Shown: positions 34,313-43,421 of the stretch, piece after piece | How the letters are laid out: every line of letters starts with the position of its first letter | Numbering within the stretch: position 1 is the stretch's first letter | Source of the DNA: CAZJAH01 sp964544155 | Lineage (GTDB): Bacteria; Bacteroidota; Ignavibacteria; Kapaibacteriales; UBA2268 | Reading direction: 5' to 3' | Length of the DNA stretch: 64,000 bases | Assembly: GCA_964544155.1 (NCBI GenBank) | Contig: CAZJAH010000012.1 | Span: 1-64,000 of the forward strand | Program-made: the position numbers and the translations under genes | The notes under the pieces: model-generated | Told to the model about the DNA's origin: nothing | Database searches by the model: none | What the model saw: only the letters and a program-made list of their open reading frames with translations

Positions 34313-36184
34313 CTACTTTTTCCTGATATTTCCCGGCACAACTACCCAGCGCTTATTTTCAGGCACTTCAAAAAGCCTTTTTTCAGCCATTTTTTCAGAT
34401 CCCGGGGGATGGCATGTCGAGCATAATGTCAGGTCTCTTTTGCTTTCCATTAATATGGGGTTTTCATTTTGCTTCTGCTCGTGGCATCCTATGCACATTA
34501 TGTGCATGGCATCAACGTAAGGATCTGCTTCGTATCCCTTTATATCTATAGGAGCGCCGTCTGGTATAAGATCATCATGGCAGGCGTCGCAGTCTTTAGC
34601 ATTTGCGCCGCTTTTATATTCGCCCTGCTCATGGCAACTGAAGCAGTTAAGCCCCGCTCCTTCCTCGGAGCTGTGCCAGTCATGCCTGAAAACATTAAAG
34701 CTGCTGTACATATTGGCATGGCACTCATAGCAGCCGGTATTCTTATCTTCAGGCTTATTCATGTGGTGGCATGAAACGCATGACCTGCCAAGTGCCATAT
34801 TATGAAATTCATGCTTGAAGACTACTCCGTAGTCATCGCGGTTGCCGTCAATGAAAAGTGTATCCCCGCCGCGAGCTTTACGTGTGGTTTCATCTTCTAT
34901 TCCCGCGCTGGTGATTTCATCACCAGAAATAACAGCAAATCCGATAGCGAAAGCTAAAACAAACATAAATGAAAAGCGCGTCCTGTTTGCCGTCTTAGGC
35001 GGTCCCAGGTAAACACCGCCCTTTAATTCAGGCTTGGCGTGGGGGTCTTCATCGGGATTGCGGGGCGGCTCATCCCATACTCTGAAATTTTCGATAAACC
35101 AGAAGAATACCAGCATAGCACCGCTGACAATGGCAGCGGATACAGCCAGTTCCGTCCAGGACGGGAAGTAGAAGTCTCCGATTTGGGTCAGGTTATTCAG
35201 ATGGGTAAGCCCGCCGACATTAAGCCTGTTGAACACAATTCCCACCACGCCGATCAGAGCGGCAATGTAAAGAACGTTGATCCTTCTTCTGTTGCCGGGT
35301 ATGGCAAAAATTATGAATGGAATGATCACCGATATTGCAATCTCCATCCAGAACAGAATACTGCCCCATTCACCTGTGAACAGGAAGGGCGAAGCTCCGC
35401 GGATGATTATATCGCCGAAGCGTACCAGCGCGTAAATTACCAGCATCCACATAGCGTATTTGCTGAGTTTTTTCAGTACGTCGGATTCAAATTCTTTTTT
35501 GTAGAGCCAGCTTGATGTCATGCTTTCGACCATTACCATCATAAGGCCAAGGCATATAGCCGATATGAAAAAAATAATCGGTATTATCGGGCTGTACCAC
35601 AAAGGATGCAGTCTGTAAGGCATTGCCAGGAATAAGCTGCCCAATGATGACTGATGCAGTGTAGAAAGCATTATACCCAATATTACCAGAGGTATTCTTA
35701 TTCTGTAAAGAAAATCATGCAATTTCTTAAGCCAGTTGATCTGCGGGTATTTCTCCAGAACAACGGGTGAAAATTCCAGTGTAAGCACAGTAAGGTAAAG
35801 CATTACGCACCAGCCGACTTCAAACAGCGGTGAATGCGGATTCCAGAATATTACCATGTGCCAGATATTCCAGGGCAGTCCAAGATCGAACAGCAGGCCC
35901 ACGGCCACGGCTATATAGCCCAGAAAGGCTGTCAGTATTGCCGCCCGGCTGACTTTTTTGAATGTCTTTCCGCCAAAAATATAGCTGAGCGCGGCTATGA
36001 CAAAACCGCCCGCCGCGAGAGCTACTCCGCCCATTACATCGAAGCCGATCCAAAACCCCCAGGGAGTATTATCAGTCAGATTGGTAGTAACGCCCAGGCC
36101 GAAAATAAACCTGGTAATCCCAACCGCGGCACCTATCCCGAGTATTACCCAAAGAACGCTTTTGAACTTATTTATCCTGTCCAT
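34313..36184 (-). CDS. NrfD/HybB-like quinol subunit fused to a hexaheme cytochrome c
   Basis: A 623-residue fusion. Residues 1 to about 380 form an NrfD/HybB-type polytopic membrane domain of about ten helices (family features near the start: TPWGFWIGFDVMGGVALAAG). After a Pro-rich loop (EPPRNPDEDPHAKPE) and one more helix near 410, the C-terminal 190 residues carry six CxxCH heme sites: CVSCH, CYECH, CFSCH, CDACH, CIGCH, CSTCH, with extra His residues for bis-His ligation. In Hmc complexes these are separate proteins (HmcC and HmcA). The gene overlaps the upstream ferredoxin gene by 17 bases. The protein should connect quinones to periplasmic cytochromes. Confidence 0.85.
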   Translation of the reverse strand: MDRINKFKSVLWVILGIGAAVGITRFIFGLGVTTNLTDNTPWGFWIGFDVMGGVALAAGGFVIAALSYIFGGKTFKKVSRAAILTAFLGYIAVAVGLLFDLGLPWNIWHMVIFWNPHSPLFEVGWCVMLYLTVLTLEFSPVVLEKYPQINWLKKLHDFLYRIRIPLVILGIMLSTLHQSSLGSLFLAMPYRLHPLWYSPIIPIIFFISAICLGLMMVMVESMTSSWLYKKEFESDVLKKLSKYAMWMLVIYALVRFGDIIIRGASPFLFTGEWGSILFWMEIAISVIIPFIIFAIPGNRRRINVLYIAALIGVVGIVFNRLNVGGLTHLNNLTQIGDFYFPSWTELAVSAAIVSGAMLVFFWFIENFRVWDEPPRNPDEDPHAKPELKGGVYLGPPKTANRTRFSFMFVLAFAIGFAVISGDEITSAGIEDETTRKARGGDTLFIDGNRDDYGVVFKHEFHNMALGRSCVSCHHMNKPEDKNTGCYECHANMYSSFNVFRHDWHSSEEGAGLNCFSCHEQGEYKSGANAKDCDACHDDLIPDGAPIDIKGYEADPYVDAMHIMCIGCHEQKQNENPILMESKRDLTLCSTCHPPGSEKMAEKRLFEVPENKRWVVVPGNIRKK

Positions 36185-37013
36185 CTTCTTCCTCCCCGGG
36201 ATTTTTTTGAATTTCTATTCCTGCCGATTTATTATCTTCAGCCAGCTTTTGTCTTCTTTTAATCATCCAGTATGAACTTGCCATTATGGCTCCCATACCG
36301 AAGAATGCTACAGGCACGGCGCCCATGGCCCATTTTGTGGTTTCGGGCAGTGGAGCGTTGGGATCGGGTGAACCCAGCAGCTTAATATCTTTCTCAAGCC
36401 TGTTATTATAATAAAAAAGGAAGTCCAACGGAGCTTCTTTGGAAGTAATATAGAGCACATTGCTGCCTCCGACTTCTTTTTCGCCGAAAACATGATCCAT
36501 GTATTTATCCGGCTCATTTTTTATTCTGTAGTGGGCTTCTCTCAGAAGATCTTTTCTGCTGCCGAATATAGTCGCGCCCGTAGGGCAGACGCTTGTACAT
36601 GCCGGCTGGTCAATTCTACCGTTTTTAATATTCTCATAGCAAAGGATGCATTTTCTTACATATGCCACGGGGCTGTCCCAGGTATAGCGGGGTATCCCGT
36701 ATGGGCATGCCATCATACAGTAACGGCATCCGAGGCACCTGTCGGAATCATAAATCACCGCGCCGTTTTCTTTATTCTGAAGGGCGCCTACGGGGCAAAC
36801 TGAAACGCAGGCCGGATCTATACAATGCCTGCACTGCTTGCGCACATAATGCTCTCCGTTATAAAGGACTGACGTCCAGTTATTGGCCGAAAGCCCGTCG
36901 TTTTTTATCCATTCCCGCGGCTTATCGGGGGAAAGATTGTTAATCACCTTGCAGGCGTTAACACATTCAGTACATCCTATACATTTTGTTATGTCAGTTA
37001 AAATCGCGTTCAT
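36168..37013 (-). CDS. HmcB/HybA-like four-cluster ferredoxin with C-terminal membrane anchor
   Basis: A 281-residue protein with four [4Fe-4S] motif sets: CIGCTECVNACK, CRHCIDPACVSVCP, CLGCRYCMMACP and the CILC...CTSVCP pair. One hydrophobic segment near residues 228-250 is followed by a charged tail. No Tat signal is visible at the N terminus, unlike DsrO at 40564. It could therefore face the cytoplasm, or depend on a partner for export. It overlaps the upstream NarI-like gene by four bases (ATGA) and precedes the NrfD-cytochrome fusion, forming one complex. Confidence 0.85.
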   Translation of the reverse strand: MNAILTDITKCIGCTECVNACKVINNLSPDKPREWIKNDGLSANNWTSVLYNGEHYVRKQCRHCIDPACVSVCPVGALQNKENGAVIYDSDRCLGCRYCMMACPYGIPRYTWDSPVAYVRKCILCYENIKNGRIDQPACTSVCPTGATIFGSRKDLLREAHYRIKNEPDKYMDHVFGEKEVGGSNVLYITSKEAPLDFLFYYNNRLEKDIKLLGSPDPNAPLPETTKWAMGAVPVAFFGMGAIMASSYWMIKRRQKLAEDNKSAGIEIQKNPGEEEDGQDK

Positions 37014-37717
37014 GATTTATCTCCTTCGCGGCTTATTACAACTGCAGCATTTTCAGGCCCCTGCGGGTCGAATTTCCATGACCTTGCGGTTATCCACTGG
37101 CTTAAGGGCAAAAGGACACTATGCACAAGTTTTGTGAACGGAAGTAGAATAAAGATAAGATTGCCGCTCAATACGTGTATGAGGAAAAAGGCATCGTAAG
37201 CTCCCGGGGTTATGATAAAATTGGAGCAGACATAACCGCTTACAAAAGGAATAATAAGCAAAATAAGCAGCCAGTAGTCCTGAGGCCTGCTCAAGAACCT
37301 CGATTCCTTTCCGCTTGCCCTCAGTACCAATAGCATAATTCCTGCAAGAATTGTGACAAGTGTCAATATATCCGCCGCCTGCTTCGGTAAAGTTAATCCC
37401 AGCCAGGCTATTCCGATGGAACTATAGATAAGATGGACATGATCATAAAGAAAAATCGGAGTAACGATCAGCCCTGCATGGAATATAATCGAAATTATGC
37501 TGTAAAAAGGCTTCATCCGCAGCGCCCTCAGGGGGAGCATATATCCGAATGTGAGCCTGGTTACGAAACTTTTTGGCAATTCTTTATCTGCGGCTTTCCT
37601 TTTGGCTTCCAGCCCTCCGGCTATTGCCAGGTAGAGCGCTCTGGCAAGCCCCAATAGCATTATGGCAATAGACAGCCTGAAAAGCGGCCCAGTGGCAAAT
37701 TCAGTTAAATTTTCCAT
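37010..37717 (-). CDS. HmcE/NarI-like membrane cytochrome b
   Basis: A 235-residue integral membrane protein with about five to six helices and histidines positioned for heme b (IIFHAGLIVTPIFLYDHVHL near residue 88, FFLIHVLSGNL near 175, FTKLVHSVLLP near 193). It resembles HmcE, TmcC and DsrM. It lies 12 bases after the HdrD-like gene and overlaps the ferredoxin gene. Within an Hmc-like complex it would exchange electrons between menaquinone and the cytoplasmic HdrD-like subunit. Confidence 0.8.
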   Translation of the reverse strand: MENLTEFATGPLFRLSIAIMLLGLARALYLAIAGGLEAKRKAADKELPKSFVTRLTFGYMLPLRALRMKPFYSIISIIFHAGLIVTPIFLYDHVHLIYSSIGIAWLGLTLPKQAADILTLVTILAGIMLLVLRASGKESRFLSRPQDYWLLILLIIPFVSGYVCSNFIITPGAYDAFFLIHVLSGNLIFILLPFTKLVHSVLLPLSQWITARSWKFDPQGPENAAVVISREGDKS

Positions 37718-37729
37718 TTATGCTCCTTT

Positions 37730-39136
37730 TTATAATCCTTCTTCTTTTCGTTCTTCCGCGGATTTCGCGCCTTCAATCTCAATGGCTTTGAGCACTAGGT
37801 CATGCAAGCCGATGAGCTCAGAGTCAACTTTATTATCATCGATAACCTCCCTGATCTGCTTTTTGCAGTTTGCGCAGGGAGCAATCACGTATTGCGCGCC
37901 TGTTTGGGTTATCTGCCTTGCTTTTTCAATTCCTGAAACGGTTGTCCTGTATGGCCTGGTTTCATCGACGGATACCGATCCGCCGCCGCCGCCGCAGCAA
38001 AAATTCTCATCGCGGTTTGGCGACATCTCACGGAAATCATTAACAAATGCCCTGATTATTTCCCTTGGCTCTTCGACAATCCAGCCCTGCCTGGCGATAT
38101 TACAGGGGTCGTGATAGGTTACGCTTTCCTTAACTATATCCCGGTTAAGCTTTATTTTGCCTTCTTTTATCAGCTTATTTGATAATTGCGCTATATGTAC
38201 TATTGGAGGCGGATCGCCCTTACTCCAGTATGTATTAACAAAGGTAGCGCTCCTTGTGGCATGGCCGCATTCGCCTATCAATATCTTCTTGCATCCCAGT
38301 CTGTTAAATTCTTCTTCAATTTTATTGACTACCCTTTTTAGAACCAGGTCGCTGTAGAATAGTCCGTAATTTATGGCGTCAAAATATTTTGAACCAATAG
38401 TCCAGTCAACTCCTCCAGCGTGCAGAGCCGCAGCTATTCCCATGAGCGTTTCCGCTTCCATGATATAATCCGATACAGGCGAAAGGAAGAGATACTCAGC
38501 GCCCTCCTTATCAAGGGGGAATTTAATTGGTATGCCGAAGGCTTCTTCCAGTTCTTCTTCGAGAAATTCCAGCGTATCCTTGAAAGCCACAAAAGGTATG
38601 GCGGATGTATTCCCCGTCTCGCCTTCGAGCTGCTCCCTGGTTGAGACTTTCAGGGCGCGGGGTACTATATTCATTTCCGCGAGCACGTAGCGGCAGAAAT
38701 GAGTCATCAGCCCGTGATCTATACCGGTCGGGCACTCAAGGGCGCATTTTCGGCAGGCATTGCATGTCCACATGGAATAAGCAAGCTGATCGATGTGTTC
38801 TTCAGTCAGTTCAAAGTTATTTGTCAGGCGTGAGAACATCGCCCCTTCATATGAAAAGTACCGGCGGTATATTTTTAGAATCAGGTCTGTCCTGTAGCAC
38901 GGTATATCTCTTGGATCGCCCGATTCCCGGTAAACATGGCAGCTTGTGCTGCAGCGCCCGCACTTGGCCATAACTTTGGAGTATTGCTCCAGAGCCGGCC
39001 CGTAATTGCTATTCTTAAGTATGGCCGCGAAAATCTCAAGAAATCTCTTTGCCCGGTCTCCCTTAGGTGGGTTCTCTATATGGTAAAACATCACACGAGG
39101 ATCTTTTTTCCCGTTCTTGGTTTTATCTGTAGTCAT
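37730..39136 (-). CDS. HmcF/DsrK-like HdrD-type protein
   Basis: A 468-residue soluble protein with two [4Fe-4S] motifs (CGRCSTSCHVY near 60, CNACRKCALECP near 125) and two CCG segments (GECGHATRS, HDPCNIA, then NFCCGGGGG and CANCKKQI). It is the third HdrD/DsrK-type protein in this window. As first gene of a four-gene minus-strand operon (HdrD, NarI-like, ferredoxin, NrfD-cytochrome) it probably forms the cytoplasmic module of an Hmc-like transmembrane redox complex. The substrate may be a disulfide such as the DsrC trisulfide, but this is not shown. Confidence 0.85.
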   Translation of the reverse strand: MTTDKTKNGKKDPRVMFYHIENPPKGDRAKRFLEIFAAILKNSNYGPALEQYSKVMAKCGRCSTSCHVYRESGDPRDIPCYRTDLILKIYRRYFSYEGAMFSRLTNNFELTEEHIDQLAYSMWTCNACRKCALECPTGIDHGLMTHFCRYVLAEMNIVPRALKVSTREQLEGETGNTSAIPFVAFKDTLEFLEEELEEAFGIPIKFPLDKEGAEYLFLSPVSDYIMEAETLMGIAAALHAGGVDWTIGSKYFDAINYGLFYSDLVLKRVVNKIEEEFNRLGCKKILIGECGHATRSATFVNTYWSKGDPPPIVHIAQLSNKLIKEGKIKLNRDIVKESVTYHDPCNIARQGWIVEEPREIIRAFVNDFREMSPNRDENFCCGGGGGSVSVDETRPYRTTVSGIEKARQITQTGAQYVIAPCANCKKQIREVIDDNKVDSELIGLHDLVLKAIEIEGAKSAEERKEEGL

Positions 39137-39330
39137 AAATTACCTCATCAATAGAGGTTGAACAATTATAGATATATATTGCTTTGCTATATAATTTAGA
39201 AAATTTTACAAATGAAAAAAACTATCATTAGTTAATTTCACATATATGTAATCAAACTGTTGTTAATCTTAAGTCATTATAACACAATTACTTATAAAAC
39301 ACAATTAATTATGGTTAATTCGCTGCTCAA

Positions 39331-39365
39331 AATAAAAAACCCCGAAAACAACTATTTTCGGGGTT
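39331..39365 (-). terminator. Terminator of dsrMKJOP
   Basis: An 11-base perfect stem (39338-39348 with 39355-39365, six-base loop) is followed on the minus strand by a T-run. It lies 26 bases beyond the dsrP stop and separates dsrMKJOP from the Hmc-like operon. Confidence 0.9.
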
Positions 39366-39390
39366 GGATTAGCTAAATGATTAATATTAA

Positions 39391-40551
39391 TTAATATGTA
39401 TCGACTTCCCGCCTGACTGACAAGGCAATCTTATAAAGAACAGTAATTATCAGAATGCCCAAAGCGTAAATTCCAAGCGAGATCATGAATTCCTGAATAG
39501 TCGGCCAGTAATCAACTACATACCCAAGCGGGTTTGGGGTAAGTCCGGCGACCACCATGCCGAGGCCTTTATCTATCCATATTGAAAGAAATACTGCTAT
39601 ACATGCCATTAACAGCCACTTCTCATTTTTGCGGACAGATGGCACAAGCAGCATTAATATAGATGCCGCGGCAAGTATTGCCGATGCCCACATCCACGGA
39701 ACTAATGTATAGTTTCCGTCAAGCCCCATATAAAGGAACTGGAAATGCATCGCGTGGTGGTGTATTCCGCTGTACAGAGCCGTGAACAGCTCAAGCAGCA
39801 GGAAGAACACATTTGCCAGCATGGCGTATGTTACGATTATAGCCAGTTTCTGAATCGGTTCTTTGCCGGGATCGAATTTTGTAGTTTTCCTTAAAAACAA
39901 GCTGATGATTATTAGCAATGCCGGGCCTGCGGCAAAAGCAGTCGCGAGAAACCTCGGTGCCATTATTGCCGACATCCAGAATGGCCGGGCTGCTAAACCT
40001 GAGTACAAAAACGCAGTTACAGTATGAATACTTATAGCCCAGGGTATGGATAGAATAATAACCGGCTTAATCCATTTGGGCGGAGCAATAGATTTCCGTT
40101 CGGCGTCTAAAGTAACCTGGCTGATTATCACATTAAGTATTAAATAACCTAATAGTGAAACTGAATCCCAGAACATAGGCGAATTAGGCGTGGGGTAGAG
40201 GAAAACGTTCATTATCCTCAGCGGCTGCCCCATATCCACGAATATGAACGTCATACACATTATGACCGAGCCTATGGCCAGAAATTCACCCAAAATTGTC
40301 ATCTTGCTGAATTTCTTGTAATTATGCAAATAATAGGGCAATACAACCATCACAGCCGACGCGGCTACGCCAACGAGAAATGTGAACTGGGCGATATAAA
40401 AGCCCCACATCACATCCCTGCTTAAACCGGTAGTTCCGAGGCCGTAATCGAGCTGGTTCAGGTAAAAGGCCGTTCCCGTTCCAACCATCAGCACCAGGAA
40501 TACTACCCATAACCAGTAATTTCTTGTTCCTTGTAATGCTTTTTCTAACAT
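39391..40551 (-). CDS. dsrP: DsrP, NrfD-type quinone-interacting membrane subunit
   Basis: A 386-residue protein with about ten transmembrane helices and the NrfD/PsrC fold (WGFYIAQFTFLVGVAASAVM near residue 50, IFVDMGQPLRIMNVFLYP near 105). In the DsrMKJOP complex DsrP exchanges electrons between menaquinol and the periplasmic DsrO/DsrJ. It starts 12 bases after dsrO with AGAGG upstream. It is the last gene of the operon, before a strong terminator. Confidence 0.94.
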   Translation of the reverse strand: MLEKALQGTRNYWLWVVFLVLMVGTGTAFYLNQLDYGLGTTGLSRDVMWGFYIAQFTFLVGVAASAVMVVLPYYLHNYKKFSKMTILGEFLAIGSVIMCMTFIFVDMGQPLRIMNVFLYPTPNSPMFWDSVSLLGYLILNVIISQVTLDAERKSIAPPKWIKPVIILSIPWAISIHTVTAFLYSGLAARPFWMSAIMAPRFLATAFAAGPALLIIISLFLRKTTKFDPGKEPIQKLAIIVTYAMLANVFFLLLELFTALYSGIHHHAMHFQFLYMGLDGNYTLVPWMWASAILAAASILMLLVPSVRKNEKWLLMACIAVFLSIWIDKGLGMVVAGLTPNPLGYVVDYWPTIQEFMISLGIYALGILIITVLYKIALSVRREVDTY

Positions 40552-40563
40552 ATTAGAGCCTCT

Positions 40564-41322
40564 TTATACTATATAGTAAACTTCAGGTTGAGTGCCCAGT
40601 TCGGGCTTCCTTCTAATTGTGAAATTCTCTTTCAGAACCTGCCTGATCTCTGAATCCGGATCATCAAGGTCTCCGAATACCAATGCGCCGGCGGAGCATG
40701 CTTCAACACATGCCGGCCAGCCGCCACGCGAGAGCCTTTCTTCGCAGAAACTGCACTTTTCGACTACTCCTTTTGAACGTGTGGGAAAATCATCCTGTAT
40801 ATCCTCTATATGAGGCTTTGGATCAAAGAAGTTGAAGCTCCTCGAACCGTAAGGACAGGCAGCCACGCAATAACGGCAGCCAATGCACCTGTGCCAGTCC
40901 ATCATCACTATGCCGTCACTGTCACGACGCCAGGTTGCCTGTGTGGGGCAGACATTAGTGCAGGGTGGATTATCGCAGTGATTGCAAAGCAGAAGTACAG
41001 GATGATGGTGGAATTTCTCAGGTAGCATATTGTTTTCCTGCTCGATGAAAGCATTATGAAAATTCTCTTTCCATATCCATTTTATCTCATGCTTTTGATT
41101 ATCAATATCCGGCACGTTATGATATTCGTGGCAGGCATCGATGCACTTTGTGCAGCCATTTTCCTTCTCACATTTTCTCATATCCACTACCATGCCCCAG
41201 CGTTTTTGAGGCCGGCTTTTCTTTTTAACGGAATCCACGGCGTCGGCGGCTCCTTTGCCGGCCAGGCCTGTGGCTGCGGCAGCGCCGGTAATAGCAAGAA
41301 ATTTCCTTCTATTGATCTTCAT
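40564..41322 (-). CDS. dsrO: DsrO, Tat-exported periplasmic iron-sulfur protein
   Basis: A 252-residue protein. A Tat signal (NRRKFLAITGAAAATGLAG) at residues 3-22 is followed by [4Fe-4S] motifs: CEKENGCTKCIDAC, CNHCDNPPCTNVCP, CIGCRYCVAACP and CSFC...CVEAC. It transfers electrons between DsrP and DsrJ in the periplasm. It overlaps the end of dsrJ by 14 bases and precedes dsrP by 12, so the three are tightly coupled. Confidence 0.95.
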   Translation of the reverse strand: MKINRRKFLAITGAAAATGLAGKGAADAVDSVKKKSRPQKRWGMVVDMRKCEKENGCTKCIDACHEYHNVPDIDNQKHEIKWIWKENFHNAFIEQENNMLPEKFHHHPVLLLCNHCDNPPCTNVCPTQATWRRDSDGIVMMDWHRCIGCRYCVAACPYGSRSFNFFDPKPHIEDIQDDFPTRSKGVVEKCSFCEERLSRGGWPACVEACSAGALVFGDLDDPDSEIRQVLKENFTIRRKPELGTQPEVYYIV

Positions 41323-41767
41323 TTGCCGCCTCCACTGATTTTTTCATCAAAGTTACCTTTTCCTTTTTTGTATCGCGGAATAAGGGCTCTTTTGCTCCCA
41401 TCGGTTCGACATGGCAATCCCAACAGTAGGGAGTAACATCGAGATAGTTATGGCAGCGGTCACAGAATTTCTCCTTATTATCATGGCAGTTCATACAGCT
41501 TCTGGTAAGGCTCATTTCGATCTCACCGCCCTGAAATTCCGTGAATCTGATATCTTCCCTGACCACTTTATCCCGCCAATCATTAAGCAGGTCCATATGG
41601 TAGGCTTTCATCCATTCGCTATCCCTAACACATTCGCTGTGATCTTTGGGATATTCCAGCTCGGGGGCGCCTGCTTCGCTTTTTCCAAGGGAATTCACCC
41701 AGAAAGGCGCCGAAAAAAGCGCGATAAATATAATTATGCCAAATATTATCTTCCCGCTGTTATACAT
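41309..41767 (-). CDS. dsrJ: DsrJ, triheme cytochrome c
   Basis: A 152-residue periplasmic cytochrome c with an uncleaved N-terminal signal anchor (residues 5-24) and three heme sites: CMNCH, CDRCH and CWDCH. In known complexes one heme has an unusual ligand set. I prefer the ATG at 41767, nine bases from AGGAGG, over the ATG at 41773, which is too close. The dsrK stop lies inside this start region, so translation is coupled. Confidence 0.92.
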   Translation of the reverse strand: MYNSGKIIFGIIIFIALFSAPFWVNSLGKSEAGAPELEYPKDHSECVRDSEWMKAYHMDLLNDWRDKVVREDIRFTEFQGGEIEMSLTRSCMNCHDNKEKFCDRCHNYLDVTPYCWDCHVEPMGAKEPLFRDTKKEKVTLMKKSVEAANEDQ

Positions 41768-43421
41768 TATCATTCACCTCCTTTCCGGAATCATTGTTTT
41801 GAGGCCCGGCAGTCTCTTGTGTTACATAAGGAAGCTCCTGCCCGCGCAGGTCAGTAATTCTTTCTTTTTCGCCCTTCATTATTAGGGCATTGCCTACCAT
41901 TTCGTGTATGCCGCCCACTTCGACTTCAGGAACCCAGTATTCCATAAGCGGCGGAAGTGTAGCTTTGTCGATAGCGCAGATGCAGAGCAGAATGTTTACA
42001 TCATCCTTTTCGTGAACATGTTTAACGGCATTCGCTCTCGGGAATCCGCCGCGCATTCTCATTTCGAAGTTTTCTTCCGTACCGAGTCCGGCGCCGCTGC
42101 CGCAGCAGAATGTCTGCTCGCGGATAGTGTTATCCGGCATTTCGGTAAAGTTGTTCATAACGTTTTTGATCACATACCTGGGCTCTTCCAGCAGTCCCAT
42201 ACCCCTTGAGGGGTTGCATGAGTCGTGGAAAGTAGCCCTCCAGTGGTCGTTCCTTCTTTTATCCAGCTTGAGCTTGCCGTTGCGGATAAGGTCGCTGGTA
42301 AATTCGGTTATATGAACCATCCTGGTAGATTTCGCGTTATTGAAGACTGTACCTGTAATGGGGGATTTCGGGACTTCCAGGAAGTCAGCCGGGCCGTTCA
42401 TAGTATCCATGTACTGGTGAAGTATGCGCCACATATGCCCGCATTCCCCGCCGAGAATCCATTTAACGCCCAGCCTTTTTGCCTCGGCATAAATTTTATT
42501 ATTCAGCCTTTTCATTAGATCATGAGAAACAAATGAACCGAAGTTGCCGCCTTCCGAAGCATAGGTGCTCCAGGTGAAATCCAGGCCTATCTCGTGGAAT
42601 AATGCCATATAGCCCAAAAGTGTAAAGTAATGCGGCTCGCCGAAATAATCCGCCGAAGGGGTAATGAAAAGCACTTCCGCGCCTTTTTTATTAATTGGCA
42701 GATCGACTCTTATGCCGGTAATATCTTCAAGGTCGTCGACGGCGAATTCGAGGCTGTCCGCAAAGCCATGCGGCTGTATGCCCAGGTGGTTACCCGTGCG
42801 GTAGCTGTTAGCAACAGGAGTCATTACCCAGTCGATATTTACACCGATTAGGTTCATCAGCTCGCGCGCCAGGAATGTTATCTCAGCTGTGTCTATGCCG
42901 TAAGGGCAAAAGAGCGAGCAGCGCCGGCACTGTGTGCACTGGTAAAAGTAGTAGAACCATTCCTTAAGCACTTCGAAATCCAGCTCTTTGGCCCCGACCA
43001 TCCTGCCCATGAGCCTGCCGGCCATCGTAAAATCTTTCCTGTAAACCGCCCTCAATAGTTCGGCTCGGAGCACGGGCATATTTTTCGGATCACCCGAACC
43101 GAGGAAGAAATGGCACTTGTCGGCGCAGGCGCCGCACCTGACGCATATATCCATAAATATCTGCAGGGAGCGGAATTTTTTAAGCCTCTCGTGGAATCCT
43201 TCCATGATAATCTCTTTCCAGTTATCGGGCAGCTTCCAGTCGTCCTCATAGGGCTGCCACTTCCTGGGATTGGGCTGATCCACATAAGCCACGCTATCCG
43301 GAATAGCGGCATGGTTGTACGTGCCCTTTTTCATTTCTACCGGCACATCCGGCCATGGTTTATCAGGCATTGAAAGATCAATGCCTTTAGCCATTTCTTC
43401 CGGTTTTAATTTAGTTGACAT
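41760..43421 (-). CDS. dsrK: DsrK, catalytic HdrD-like subunit of DsrMKJOP
   Basis: A 553-residue protein. [4Fe-4S] motifs CVRCGACADKCHF and CTQCRRCSLFCP are followed by CCG segments: GECGHMWR, HDSCNPSRG, and FCCGSGAGLGTEENFEMRMRG, the last being typical of DsrK. It binds DsrC and reduces its trisulfide using electrons from DsrM. I chose the ATG at 43421 because GGAGGAG lies five bases upstream; the open frame continues to 43448. It overlaps dsrM by 11 bases. Confidence 0.95.
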   Translation of the reverse strand: MSTKLKPEEMAKGIDLSMPDKPWPDVPVEMKKGTYNHAAIPDSVAYVDQPNPRKWQPYEDDWKLPDNWKEIIMEGFHERLKKFRSLQIFMDICVRCGACADKCHFFLGSGDPKNMPVLRAELLRAVYRKDFTMAGRLMGRMVGAKELDFEVLKEWFYYFYQCTQCRRCSLFCPYGIDTAEITFLARELMNLIGVNIDWVMTPVANSYRTGNHLGIQPHGFADSLEFAVDDLEDITGIRVDLPINKKGAEVLFITPSADYFGEPHYFTLLGYMALFHEIGLDFTWSTYASEGGNFGSFVSHDLMKRLNNKIYAEAKRLGVKWILGGECGHMWRILHQYMDTMNGPADFLEVPKSPITGTVFNNAKSTRMVHITEFTSDLIRNGKLKLDKRRNDHWRATFHDSCNPSRGMGLLEEPRYVIKNVMNNFTEMPDNTIREQTFCCGSGAGLGTEENFEMRMRGGFPRANAVKHVHEKDDVNILLCICAIDKATLPPLMEYWVPEVEVGGIHEMVGNALIMKGEKERITDLRGQELPYVTQETAGPQNNDSGKEVNDNV

